Positions 43,340 through 51,970 of a DNA stretch of 55,923 nt are shown in pieces. The stretch's first letter is position 1, and each line of letters begins with the position of its first letter. Under the pieces are notes generated by a model. It was not told the origin of the DNA, did no database searches, and was given only the letters and a program-made list of their open reading frames with translations. Origin of the DNA: Chitinophagaceae bacterium (lineage in GTDB: Bacteria > Bacteroidota > Bacteroidia > Chitinophagales > Chitinophagaceae); contig JAGQWM010000011.1 in assembly GCA_020437365.1 (NCBI GenBank), positions 1 through 55,923 of the forward strand, in the 5' to 3' direction. The position numbers were made by a program, and so were the translations under genes.

Positions 43340-43645
43340 ATGTTTGAAAAATTACAAAAGAAATGGAAAGTAAATAGCTGGCAACTCACATTTATTATTT
43401 GCACTTTCGCCATTGGTGGTAGCCTGACTGGCTTTGTTGCCAAAAAAATAATGAATGTACTTTCCTTGCACGAAGATTGGCTATGGGCAGTTATTTATAT
43501 TCTACTCATTACCATTCTCTGGCCACTGGCGGTACTGGTCGTGAGCATTCCATTCGGGCAGTTCAGGTTTTTTTTACGATACATCAAAAAAATTGGCGTC
43601 AAAATAGGTATATCCCCAAAAAAAGAACCCGAAGAAAATACATAA
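43340..43645 (+). CDS. Small membrane protein (DUF6787-like)
   Basis: 101 residues with two helices (about 15-37 and 46-70) and basic ends. The KWKVNSWQLTFIICTFAIGGSLTGFVAKK start and PFGQFRFFLRYIKKIGVKIG tail resemble the short Bacteroidota protein I recall as DUF6787. The name is tentative. Function is unknown. It is divergent from actA. Its stop lies 65 bp before the purN start. Confidence 0.65.
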   Translation: MFEKLQKKWKVNSWQLTFIICTFAIGGSLTGFVAKKIMNVLSLHEDWLWAVIYILLITILWPLAVLVVSIPFGQFRFFLRYIKKIGVKIGISPKKEPEENT

Positions 43646-43698
43646 ACCTGAAAAATGTGTAGGCCTTATTTTACAGCAAATATCGACAGCATTGCCTT

Positions 43699-43706
43699 TA
43701 TATTTG
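43699..43706 (+). promoter_or_regulatory. Candidate -7 box of purN
   Basis: TATATTTG, a full consensus match, ending 4 bp before the GTG at 43711 and 13 bp before the ATG at 43720. No -33 element is clear. If used, transcription starts at or inside the first codons. Confidence 0.35.
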
Positions 43707-43710
43707 CCGG

Positions 43711-44286
43711 GTGAAAAAGATGGCCATTTTTGCTTCGGGTACCGGCACCAATGCCGCTAAAATAATTGAGTATTTTAAACACCATGCGCAAATAAAGGTA
43801 TCCATCATCGTTAGTAACCGAAGCGATGCCGGCGTATGGCAAATAGCGAAAGACAATCACATTCCGGCTTTGCTCATTAGGAAAGAAGATTTTGTTGACA
43901 CAAAATCCTTACTTCAACAATTTTCGATTTTGGACATCCAGCTTATTGTATTGGCCGGTTTTTTATGGAAAATACCAGCGGCACTCATTCAAGCATATCC
44001 GAATAAAATCATCAACCTTCATCCGGCATTATTACCCCAATATGGAGGCAAAGGCATGTATGGCATGCATGTGCACGAAGCAGTCATTCACAATCAAGAA
44101 AAAGAATCGGGCATTACGATTCATTTTGTTGACGAAAAATATGACCATGGCCGGATTATTTTCCAGGCAAAATGCCAAATAACGAATGATGACACCGCCC
44201 AGAGCTTGTCGGCCAAAATCAGGGTATTGGAACATCAATATTTTGCACCGCAAATAGAACGCCTCATTAATAGTACCAGCGAATAG
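43711..44286 (+). CDS. purN: Phosphoribosylglycinamide formyltransferase
   Basis: Transfers the formyl group of 10-formyltetrahydrofolate to glycinamide ribonucleotide in purine synthesis. 191 residues. Family residues are Asn102 and His104 (INLHPALLP) and Asp145 (EKYDHGRII), with the N-terminal FASGTGTNAAKII phosphate-binding loop. The GTG at 43711 (MKKMAIFASG) fits the family start. An ATG at 43720 (MAIFASG) is possible and fits better with the -7 box directly upstream. Confidence 0.93.
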   Translation: MKKMAIFASGTGTNAAKIIEYFKHHAQIKVSIIVSNRSDAGVWQIAKDNHIPALLIRKEDFVDTKSLLQQFSILDIQLIVLAGFLWKIPAALIQAYPNKIINLHPALLPQYGGKGMYGMHVHEAVIHNQEKESGITIHFVDEKYDHGRIIFQAKCQITNDDTAQSLSAKIRVLEHQYFAPQIERLINSTSE

Positions 44287-44314
44287 TACTTTACCGTTCT
44301 TTTTACAATTTCTT

Positions 44315-45106
44315 TTGTTACTTGCAGATTCAATAAAAAAAGAACTATTGCGGGTATTTTACATTTTTATTTGCTTGCTTATCGGTTGTCTTGGCTTTGC
44401 ATCTGTGGCCAATGCACAATCGTTTCGGATTAGGGGAACCGTATATGACAGTAGCCGCCTGCATCCCATGAAAGCGGTAACCGTACTCAGCACATCCGGC
44501 GATGGCACCATTACCGACAGCGAAGGAAAATATGAAATACAGGTAACGGAAAAAGATTCCATTTGGTTTAGCTACCTGAATAAACCCACAATAAAATTTC
44601 CGGTGCTGAAAATCAACAACCCCATCAGTTTCGATATTGCTTTACAGGTGAACATTCCCGTTATGGAAGAAGTCAAAATAAAACTGAAAGATTACAAACA
44701 GGATTCTATACAAAACAGGGAAGACTATGCGAAAATTTTCAATTATAAAAAACCGGGTTTACGGCCGGTGGTTAGTTCTTCCGGCGTAGGTTTCGATTTA
44801 GATGAAATCATCAATATGTTTCGTTTTAAAAGAAACAAAAGAATGGCTTCGTTTCAAAAAAGATTGTTGGAACAAGAGCAAGAAAATTTTGTTTTGCATC
44901 GTTTTAATAAGGGGCTCGTAACCCGATTGACAGGTTTATCGGGGCAGGCTTTAGAAACATTTATGCGTTTATATCGCCCTTCTTATTTATTTGCAAAATA
45001 TGCCAATGATTATGATTTCAGGGTATTTATCAAACATGCTTATGAACGATATGTAAAAGGATTACCGCCTGAAAAATTTTATTTTGATGATATGGAAGAA
45101 GAATAA
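44315..45106 (+). CDS. Exported protein with carboxypeptidase-regulatory-like domain, non-ATG start
   Basis: 263 residues from TTG 44315. No in-frame ATG precedes the hydrophobic segment and signal-peptide end VANAQ, so translation must start at TTG 44315 or TTG 44348. The shorter form gives a well-shaped signal peptide. The mature N-terminus (FRIRGTVYDSSRLHPMKAVTV, then GTITDSEGKYEI) is the beta-sandwich regulatory domain found at the front of TonB-dependent receptors. Here it is followed only by ~150 charged residues. The role is unknown, but such short proteins are common in Bacteroidota. It follows purN by 28 bp. Confidence 0.72.
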   Translation: MLLADSIKKELLRVFYIFICLLIGCLGFASVANAQSFRIRGTVYDSSRLHPMKAVTVLSTSGDGTITDSEGKYEIQVTEKDSIWFSYLNKPTIKFPVLKINNPISFDIALQVNIPVMEEVKIKLKDYKQDSIQNREDYAKIFNYKKPGLRPVVSSSGVGFDLDEIINMFRFKRNKRMASFQKRLLEQEQENFVLHRFNKGLVTRLTGLSGQALETFMRLYRPSYLFAKYANDYDFRVFIKHAYERYVKGLPPEKFYFDDMEEE

Positions 45107-45245
45107 CGTATCGTTTGGCATCATTTTTATTTTTCAATAACTTCATTGTTTCGTTATTGTTTTCTTTTTTCCATTGAAACAACTATTTACCGTTGATAGT
45201 TCGTCTAAGTACAAACCTATTTTTTCACCATTGAACCAACTTATC

Positions 45246-46118
45246 ATGAAATTATGTAAAAACATTACAATCATTTTTGGCTGCTTATTTCTTTTATTCA
45301 GTCCTTTAGCGATATGGGCCCAAACAGATAGCACGGCAGATCAAGATGTACTCAAAAGCCCGGAAGAAATGGAAGCTCCCGGCATTGTAGCCTATTTATC
45401 AGGTACTTCCGTTTACATGGAAAAAGCAATCATTGCCGGCATTGGTATGGGTCAGCAAATTATTAAAACAGGAAAAGAAAAAGTTTCAATGACAATGAAT
45501 TTCGACCCAAAATCTATGGCCATGCGGGTTGATTTTGCAGAACAGGTAAAAAGAGTCATCAACCCTTCAATTACAGGAATAGGGTACGGAGCTATTGTTA
45601 TCAACACTATTCCTATTGGTAAAGAAAAACAAAAGCCCATGTATTTTGATAATAATGGGTATGTCTATACATCAGGCGGTAAAGAAGGCTACATAAAAGT
45701 AGATTTCCAAAAAATGAACAAATTGATGATGAGCATAGCAAAAGGCGCTGCCGGTGGCTTAAATGACATGTTTTCTGTAGCCGGATTACCCGGCATTGAG
45801 ATTCCATCAGGACCTTCAACCTATTACGGTATGGATGTAAGTCCCAAAAGATTTCCAATTTTGGAATGGGTTTTTGTATATAAACCACAATATTTTGAAA
45901 ATGATCAATTCAGAAAAGAAACTGTTCCTTGTAGGGCAGGTGAGGATTGTACAGCATATATCATAAAGTCAGGAGAAGATGCTGGCAGTTATGTTTTATT
46001 CGATTCGAGTAACCGGCTAAGAGAAATTCATACTCAGCAAAACGGATTCATTATTTTCTCTTACCAGGAAGTGAATGTAAAGCTACCACCGGCCAAGGAT
46101 ATGTCGTCATATTTTTAA
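45246..46118 (+). CDS. Exported protein of unknown function (DUF4412-like)
   Basis: 290 residues from the ATG at 45246, with a signal peptide ending IWAQ. An ATG at 45174 would place 24 extra polar residues before the signal and is rejected. The mature part has repeating beta-strand patterns and Met-rich and Gly-rich stretches (KSMAMRVDFAEQV; GAAGGLNDMFSVAG), plus one CRAGEDC pair that could form a disulfide. A loose resemblance to DUF4412-type exported proteins is the best I can offer. A strong terminator follows its stop codon. Confidence 0.65.
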   Translation: MKLCKNITIIFGCLFLLFSPLAIWAQTDSTADQDVLKSPEEMEAPGIVAYLSGTSVYMEKAIIAGIGMGQQIIKTGKEKVSMTMNFDPKSMAMRVDFAEQVKRVINPSITGIGYGAIVINTIPIGKEKQKPMYFDNNGYVYTSGGKEGYIKVDFQKMNKLMMSIAKGAAGGLNDMFSVAGLPGIEIPSGPSTYYGMDVSPKRFPILEWVFVYKPQYFENDQFRKETVPCRAGEDCTAYIIKSGEDAGSYVLFDSSNRLREIHTQQNGFIIFSYQEVNVKLPPAKDMSSYF

Positions 46119-46148
46119 ACAATTCAGCAAAAAACCCGGGCAAAGTAT

Positions 46149-46183
46149 TCCAACTGTCAATTGATGGCAGTTGGATTTTTTTT
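46149..46183 (+). terminator. Intrinsic terminator after the exported protein
   Basis: Perfect 8-bp stem TCCAACTG / CAGTTGGA (46149-46156 with 46168-46175), 11-nt loop and an eight-T run. It ends the transcript that starts at or before purN. Confidence 0.85.
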
Positions 46184-46311
46184 ATCCCTTCTACATAAAA
46201 AATACTTAGATTTACCGAATACTCCTCACCCTAACGTGTAGTTGATAATAGGCGAAAACCCCAATAGCTCTAATAACACAAACAGCAAACGACCAACTAC
46301 AAACTGAAAAT

Positions 46312-47067
46312 ATGGAAGTTCACCACCACACACATTCAGGCCATGGGAAAAAAAGTTGGAAAACTTATTTCTGGGAATTCCTCATGTTGTTCCTTGCAGT
46401 GTTTTGTGGATTTTTAGCAGAATATGAATTAGAACACGTTATTGAGCACACCAGGGAAAAAGAATATATCAGATCCATGCTGGAAGATCTTGGAAAAGAC
46501 ACTGCAAATCTTTCATCAGTTATTAATAATTTTCAGGAAAATGAAAATCGCCTGGATAATTTAATGCTTCGATTTGATGATGGGATAAAAGTATTTAATA
46601 ATGAGTGGACAAAAGAATTTGTACTTTTTGCATTAAGCGGATATGAAGATTTTGTGTATACAGACCGCACTTTACAACAACTGAAAAACTCCGGTGGCCT
46701 ACGTCTCATAAGGAACAAAATTGCAGCAGCTGGTATAATCGGTTACGATGCGGCTATACGGGATCTTTATGGCGAATTAAAACTTTTGGCAGAATATCAA
46801 TCCAAATATGATGAAATTATACATAAGATCTGGAGCTTCAGGCAAATGTATACAGACTTGGGATCAATTAAATTGGATCGAGGAAAAGATATAGAACTGA
46901 AGAAAAATTATTGGATGAGTAATAATCCGAAAGATTACGAATATCTATTCAATAAAACCATGGCATACCGAGATGGTTTTAACAGGATTAGAATTTTGAT
47001 GCTGGCTATCAAGGATGAAGCTAATTCTCTAATTTCAGTTTTAAAAAAAGAATACCGCTTTGATTAA
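46312..47067 (+). CDS. One-helix membrane protein with histidine-rich start
   Basis: 251 residues. It begins MEVHHHTHSGHGKK, followed by one hydrophobic helix (about 18-36, FWEFLMLFLAVFCGFLAEY) and a long charged, mostly helical remainder. This plan (short His-rich N-terminus, one helix, an EHTREKEYIRSMLEDLGKDTANL helix) recurs in many Bacteroidota hypothetical proteins. The histidines may bind metal. Function is unknown. It begins a run of six membrane or exported proteins on the plus strand. Confidence 0.7.
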   Translation: MEVHHHTHSGHGKKSWKTYFWEFLMLFLAVFCGFLAEYELEHVIEHTREKEYIRSMLEDLGKDTANLSSVINNFQENENRLDNLMLRFDDGIKVFNNEWTKEFVLFALSGYEDFVYTDRTLQQLKNSGGLRLIRNKIAAAGIIGYDAAIRDLYGELKLLAEYQSKYDEIIHKIWSFRQMYTDLGSIKLDRGKDIELKKNYWMSNNPKDYEYLFNKTMAYRDGFNRIRILMLAIKDEANSLISVLKKEYRFD

Positions 47068-47096
47068 ATAAACTCTTTTTAAAAAATATCAAAACA

Positions 47097-48296
47097 ATGC
47101 AACCCACCTTATCCGCACAAAGAAAAAGAATAACATCTATTGATATTTTGCGAGGCCTTGCAATGGTCATCATGGCATTGGATCATACCCGTGATTTTTT
47201 TCATGTCAATGCATTTACCGGTAATCCGCTTGATATGGCCACGACAACGCCGGCATTATTTTTTACAAGATGGATCACCCATTTTTGTGCTCCCATTTTT
47301 GTATTTCTTTCCGGCACTTCTATTTATTTGCAAAGCCTGCGCAAGACGAAAAAAGAACTCAGTTTATTTTTAATTAAACGGGGCATTTGGCTAATCCTTG
47401 TTGAAATTACCATTGTCAATTTTGCCTGGCGATTCGACCCGTTTTTTCATTCCATTACGTTACAGGTTATTTGGGCTATTGGAATGAGTATGGTTTTATT
47501 GGGGTTCATCATCCGGCTTCCTTTCAAGGTTATTTTATTACTCGGATTGATTATTGTTTTCGGTCATAACCTGTTGGATATTCCCGAATCTGCCGAAGGT
47601 TTCAAAGCCGGCTTTTTGTGGGATTTATTGCACCATGCGAATTTTAATTTTTATCCAATAGTGCCCGGCGTCTATTTATTGATTGTTTATGCTTTTCTAC
47701 CCTGGACCGGTGTTATGATTTTGGGATACTGCACCGGTGTTTTCTTTTCGCAACAGTTTTCTGCAGAGCAAAGAAAGAAAATATTTGTAAGAATAGGTTG
47801 GGCACTTATCGTTTTCTTCTTTGTACTGCGCTGGTCCAATTTCTATGGTGATCCTGTTCATTGGTCTTCACAAAAAAACGGGCTGTTTACTTTTCTTTCC
47901 ATACTGAATGTAAATAAATATCCGCCATCCTTATTGTATTTAAGTATTACTATCGGGCCTTCATTTTTATTATTGGCTTATTTTGAAAATGTAAAAACAT
48001 GGTTTACCGAAAAGATGATTGTTTTCGGCCGTACAGCATTTTTTTATTATATCCTGCATTTATATGTTATTCATCTTGCAACGACAATTTGTTTTTTGGC
48101 CAGGGGCCATTCGCTGAGCGATGGATTTAATCAACCAAGTTCACGCATCAATTTTGTATTACCGGGCGAAGGGTTTTCGCTATGGATAGTTTGGCTCATC
48201 TGGTTGGCGGTGGTCATTGTCCTATATCCTTTGTGTAAGCGGTATGATACATATAAACGGAATCACCGGGAAAAATGGTGGTTGAGTTATTTGTAA
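47097..48296 (+). CDS. DUF1624/DUF5009-type acyltransferase-like membrane protein
   Basis: 399 residues with about ten helices. The start RITSIDILRGLAMVIMALDHTRDFFH is the hallmark of the DUF1624 / heparan-alpha-glucosaminide N-acetyltransferase-like group, in which the conserved histidine takes part in acetyl transfer across membranes. The C-terminal helices and the FFYYILHLYVIHLATT motif agree. The natural substrate is unknown. It lies 29 bp downstream of the His-rich protein and 26 bp before the APC permease. Confidence 0.8.
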   Translation: MQPTLSAQRKRITSIDILRGLAMVIMALDHTRDFFHVNAFTGNPLDMATTTPALFFTRWITHFCAPIFVFLSGTSIYLQSLRKTKKELSLFLIKRGIWLILVEITIVNFAWRFDPFFHSITLQVIWAIGMSMVLLGFIIRLPFKVILLLGLIIVFGHNLLDIPESAEGFKAGFLWDLLHHANFNFYPIVPGVYLLIVYAFLPWTGVMILGYCTGVFFSQQFSAEQRKKIFVRIGWALIVFFFVLRWSNFYGDPVHWSSQKNGLFTFLSILNVNKYPPSLLYLSITIGPSFLLLAYFENVKTWFTEKMIVFGRTAFFYYILHLYVIHLATTICFLARGHSLSDGFNQPSSRINFVLPGEGFSLWIVWLIWLAVVIVLYPLCKRYDTYKRNHREKWWLSYL

Positions 48297-48322
48297 AACA
48301 ATGAACCAATCAACAAAACAAA

Positions 48323-49675
48323 ATGAAAAATCAGGATGAAGGCCTTAAAAAAGAGATTGGTGTATTCGGCTTAGTCGCCAATATGACAAACATTATTATT
48401 GGTTCCGGTATTTTTATTTTGCCGGCAATTGTAGCAGGAATCTTAGGGCCGGCCTCGATTGTAGCTTATATTTTTTGTGGCGTATTGGTTACCAGTATTA
48501 TGCTTTGTTACGCTGAAGCCGGTAGTAAAATTTCACAATCCGGTGGCGATTATACCTACAATGTAATAGCGTTTGGAAAATTTGCCGGTTTCCAGATTTT
48601 TATGATTGGTTTTTTTTCAACCATTTGTGGTATTGCTGCTATCACTAACGCCTTAATAAATACATTGTCAGAAATAGTTCCGTTTTTTCAAAATGAAATT
48701 GTAAGAGTTGTATTTATTCTTTTAATTTTTCTTGGCCTGACATTCATCAATATCCGAGGTATAAAACAAGGCATTGGCTTGGTGAAAATTCTCACCGTTG
48801 CTAAAATTTTACCAATTACCATATTGATTATCACCGGTATATTTTTTATCCATCCGGCCAATTTAAAATGGGTTTCGGTACCGGGTTTTAATGACATAGG
48901 TGCGGCTTCGCTGATTTTATTTTTTGCTTATACCGGGGGTGAGGGCGGCTTACAAGTTGGCGGTGAAATAAAAAAACCGGAACGTACTGTTCCGAAAGCT
49001 ATTTTAATTACAGTAGGATTTGTTGTTTTGTTTTATATACTTGTACAAATCGTTGTATCCGGTGTATTGGGTAATGCGCTGGATCCAAAATCGGCAACAC
49101 CGCTGGTACATACTGCACAAATCGTTTTGGGTTCTTTTGGTTTTACTTTACTCTTTGCGGGTGCCGCTATTTCCATGTTTGGCTCTGTGAGTGGCAATGT
49201 TTTAAATCTGCCACGTTGTGTATTCGCTATTTCCCGCGACAATATTTTACCCATTCCCTCACTAAAAAAAATACACTCTAAATATGCAACACCACATATT
49301 TCCATTATTGTAACAATCATCTTGTCCTGTGCATTTACACTGGCTGGTGGATTCCAAACTTTGGCTGTTTTTAGTGTAGCCGGTGTTTTGTTGATTTATT
49401 TATCTTTAAGTTTTGTCGTGCTGAAATTCAGAAAAATGGAAACCATGAAAAACAAAGGATTTACGATTCCCGGTGGGGCATTGGTGCCGATTCTATCTAT
49501 GATTATTACCCTTGTTTTTTTATCGCAATTAGCCGGGAAAGAATTAATTTCTATTCTTATTTTTATGGGCATCTCATCTGTTCTTTATCTTTTCATCCAC
49601 CTGATTAGAACGAATCAACAAAAAGGAGCAAAAGAAAAAAACAAGAAAACCTTTCCCGCCTCTACTGATTTATAA
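48323..49675 (+). CDS. APC-family amino acid permease
   Basis: 450 residues, twelve helices. The first helix GLVANMTNIIIGSGIFILPAIV is the substrate-binding unwound helix of APC transporters, with the GSGIF signature. EGGLQVGGEIKKPERTVPKAI in the middle is the conserved cytoplasmic loop after helix 6. Substrate is probably an amino acid or polyamine, taken up with protons. Specificity cannot be read. It ends with a charged, lysine-rich tail (RTNQQKGAKEKNKKTF). Confidence 0.88.
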   Translation: MKNQDEGLKKEIGVFGLVANMTNIIIGSGIFILPAIVAGILGPASIVAYIFCGVLVTSIMLCYAEAGSKISQSGGDYTYNVIAFGKFAGFQIFMIGFFSTICGIAAITNALINTLSEIVPFFQNEIVRVVFILLIFLGLTFINIRGIKQGIGLVKILTVAKILPITILIITGIFFIHPANLKWVSVPGFNDIGAASLILFFAYTGGEGGLQVGGEIKKPERTVPKAILITVGFVVLFYILVQIVVSGVLGNALDPKSATPLVHTAQIVLGSFGFTLLFAGAAISMFGSVSGNVLNLPRCVFAISRDNILPIPSLKKIHSKYATPHISIIVTIILSCAFTLAGGFQTLAVFSVAGVLLIYLSLSFVVLKFRKMETMKNKGFTIPGGALVPILSMIITLVFLSQLAGKELISILIFMGISSVLYLFIHLIRTNQQKGAKEKNKKTFPASTDL

Positions 49676-49744
49676 TTATCTTTTTATTTAGCGTAAAAAA
49701 AATATTAAAACTATTTTATGGCAAATAAAAAAAGAACAGTAAAT

Positions 49745-49752
49745 TAGTTTTG
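49745..49752 (+). promoter_or_regulatory. Candidate -7 box of the TMEM175-type gene
   Basis: TAGTTTTG, full consensus, 7 bp before the ATG at 49760. No -33 element is obvious, and the leader would be almost absent. Confidence 0.35.
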
Positions 49753-49759
49753 TTTTACT

Positions 49760-50422
49760 ATGAGTAATAATTTACATAATGAACTTCGCAAAGAGTTTCA
49801 ATTAGAACGATTGATCCTTTTTAGTGATGCAGTATTTGCTATTGCCATCACTTTGTTGGTCATTGAAATTAAAATACCTGAAGTACATGAGAATGTTTCG
49901 GATAGAACTTTGTTAATTGAACTCAAACATCTTCTTCCTAAATTTGCGGGATTTATTATCAGCTTTATGTTGATTGGACTTTACTGGAGCATACACCACC
50001 GCATGTTTGGCTTTGTGACCAACTTTGATAATACTCTTCTTCGGCTAAATCTTTTTTTTCTTTTTTTTATTGCACTGATGCCTTTTAGTACGGGATTTTA
50101 TGGAGAATATGCCAGTAGCGATTTATTTGAAAAGCATTTAAAAGTGCCCATGACTTTTTATGTGCTTAATTTTTGCTGCCTTGGAATTATTAACTACCTG
50201 ATCTGGCTCCGTATCTGCAATCCTAAATATAAATTAGCCGATCCACCGGTTGATAAACAAATTGCTGCATTTGCAAAAGCTAGGTCAATGTTAGTACCAT
50301 TAATCTTTTTACTAATGCTACCTGTAGCTTATTTAGCCGACGTATTGTACGCAGTTTATGTGCCACTGCTTATTCCATTAATATTAAAGATAGCAAAACG
50401 AAAATCTTTCAAGAAGAAGTAA
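49760..50422 (+). CDS. TMEM175-family (DUF1211) putative potassium channel
   Basis: 220 residues with six helices. The first helix carries the diagnostic RLILFSDAVFAIAITLLVIEIKIP stretch (FSDAVFAIA at about 21-29), which lines the pore in TMEM175 channels. Bacterial members form tetramers that conduct potassium without the TVGYG filter. Length fits one bacterial subunit. It has its own -7 box and so may be expressed apart from the permease before it. Confidence 0.86.
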   Translation: MSNNLHNELRKEFQLERLILFSDAVFAIAITLLVIEIKIPEVHENVSDRTLLIELKHLLPKFAGFIISFMLIGLYWSIHHRMFGFVTNFDNTLLRLNLFFLFFIALMPFSTGFYGEYASSDLFEKHLKVPMTFYVLNFCCLGIINYLIWLRICNPKYKLADPPVDKQIAAFAKARSMLVPLIFLLMLPVAYLADVLYAVYVPLLIPLILKIAKRKSFKKK

Positions 50423-50483
50423 GAACAATAGATCAATCAACATTTCAATCAGAGAAATAAAAATTAAAGCCTGAAATAATCAA

Positions 50484-51893
50484 ATGAAAAAATTACTAAT
50501 TGTTTTTTCGATTTTTTTACTCCACAATAACTCGTTTGCACAAGTTCAACAATTAGATAGTTTAAAAAACTTGTTACGCCAAACCACTAAACCTATTGAA
50601 CAATTTGACCTGCTTAGGAATATCTTAGAAATCTCTAACACCAGCCAGGTGCAAAAAGTAGATTCAGCCTCCTGCCTTCGATTATTGAAAATAGCACAAC
50701 AATTAAAAAATGATTCCTTAAAAGCAATCAGCTATAATTGGATAGGCTCTTATTTTGCATTTACCAACGGCGACATGAACAGTGCTTTAGAAAATTTTTT
50801 TAAAGGCATTCCGCTGGCTGAAAAAGCAAAAGATAAACGAAGAATCAGCTCCCTGTATTTCGATATTTCGTTGGGTTATTTTACCCTCTCAAATTATGAA
50901 GATGCCTATAAATACATCATTAAAGGATATGAAAATTTACCGGACAAAGAGTCACACATGTATCAATACATGTTGATACAATATCAACGCAATATGGCTA
51001 TTTATTTCTTTTCAACGCATCAGCCGGATTCTGCTTTGAAATACGCTCAGGCTACTATTGAAACTAATCGGGCTATCAAAAGCCCTCTTTTTGAATTGGC
51101 AGGATTGAGTTTGAATGGAGGTGCTTATGGTCAATTAGGCGATAACGAAATGGCAGAAATTTATTTTAAAAGATCTGATGCATTAGCAGCTACAACAAAA
51201 TTGGTGGGTTTACAAGCGAGTCATTTAAAAATGTATATTCCTTTTCTGTTAAGTGAAAAGAAAATTTCGACAGCTAAAGAAAAAGCATTGGAACTGCTAC
51301 AACTCGGCATTCAAAGCAAAAACAATAATGTAAAAATGTTGGCTGCTGGTTTTATGCGACAGATATACGACACATTGCACCGGGCAGATAGTGCCTATTA
51401 TTATTCCCGCATAGAGTTAGCTACAAAAGATTCCTTATTCAGCCAGGAAAATATCAATAAAATACAAGCACTTGCATTTAAAGAACAGTTAAGGAATATA
51501 GAAGAAGAAGCGAAATTGGCAGAAGCGGCACAACAGCGAAAACAAAATATTCAATTTGTATTAATCGCATTGGGAATTATCATTTTCGTCATTCTCTTTT
51601 TGGCACTCAGTCGCCGCCACATCACCAATACAAAACTGATTCAGTTTCTCGGCGTTGTAGCTTTATTGGTAGTTTTTGAATTTTTCAATTTGCTACTTCA
51701 TCCATTTTTAGAAAGCATTACACACCATAATCCAATTTTGATGCTATTGGCCTTGGTATGCATTGCGGCGTTATTGGTTCCACTGCATCATCGTTTAGAA
51801 AAATGGGCAAAACACAAATTGGTAGAAAAGAATAAAGCGATACGCTTGGCAGCCGCCAAGAAAACTATTGAAAAACTGGAAAACCGTCCTTAA
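50484..51893 (+). CDS. TPR-rich exported protein with three C-terminal helices
   Basis: 469 residues. A signal peptide ending SFAQ precedes tetratricopeptide-like repeats (about 30-330), for example AISYNWIGSYFAFTNGDMNSALENF. Three hydrophobic helices follow (about 358-376, 383-400, 407-425) and a basic coiled tail. The arrangement resembles the sensory half of Bacteroidota two-component or LytTR proteins, which have a periplasmic TPR sensor before a helix and a cytoplasmic output. Here no kinase or DNA-binding domain follows, so it may pass signals to another protein or be structural. The role is unknown. Confidence 0.72.
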   Translation: MKKLLIVFSIFLLHNNSFAQVQQLDSLKNLLRQTTKPIEQFDLLRNILEISNTSQVQKVDSASCLRLLKIAQQLKNDSLKAISYNWIGSYFAFTNGDMNSALENFFKGIPLAEKAKDKRRISSLYFDISLGYFTLSNYEDAYKYIIKGYENLPDKESHMYQYMLIQYQRNMAIYFFSTHQPDSALKYAQATIETNRAIKSPLFELAGLSLNGGAYGQLGDNEMAEIYFKRSDALAATTKLVGLQASHLKMYIPFLLSEKKISTAKEKALELLQLGIQSKNNNVKMLAAGFMRQIYDTLHRADSAYYYSRIELATKDSLFSQENINKIQALAFKEQLRNIEEEAKLAEAAQQRKQNIQFVLIALGIIIFVILFLALSRRHITNTKLIQFLGVVALLVVFEFFNLLLHPFLESITHHNPILMLLALVCIAALLVPLHHRLEKWAKHKLVEKNKAIRLAAAKKTIEKLENRP

Positions 51894-51937
51894 CTGAAAA
51901 AATTAACATGCTGAATATGAATCGTTTAGTTATTTTT

Positions 51938-51969
51938 TTTACTTTTGACTATTGATAGTAAATAGTAAA
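51938..51969. promoter_or_regulatory. 32-bp dyad and -7 box before the HTH-phosphoribosyltransferase gene
   Basis: Symmetric plan TTTACT-N4-ACTAT-TG-ATAGT-N4-AGTAAA, with both the outer 6-bp and inner 5-bp arms perfectly paired. It overlaps a TACTTTTG -7-like box (51940-51947) and ends one base before the ATG at 51971. The position suggests a repressor operator, most simply for the HTH protein encoded next. Confidence 0.6.
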
Positions 51970-51970
51970 G

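Noticed and set aside
46239..46303. Stem of TGTAGTTG with CAACTACA before the His-rich membrane protein
   Set aside because: Only 8 bp, with about 48 nt between the arms, no T-run and no sign of a riboswitch. It may be chance in an AT-rich leader.
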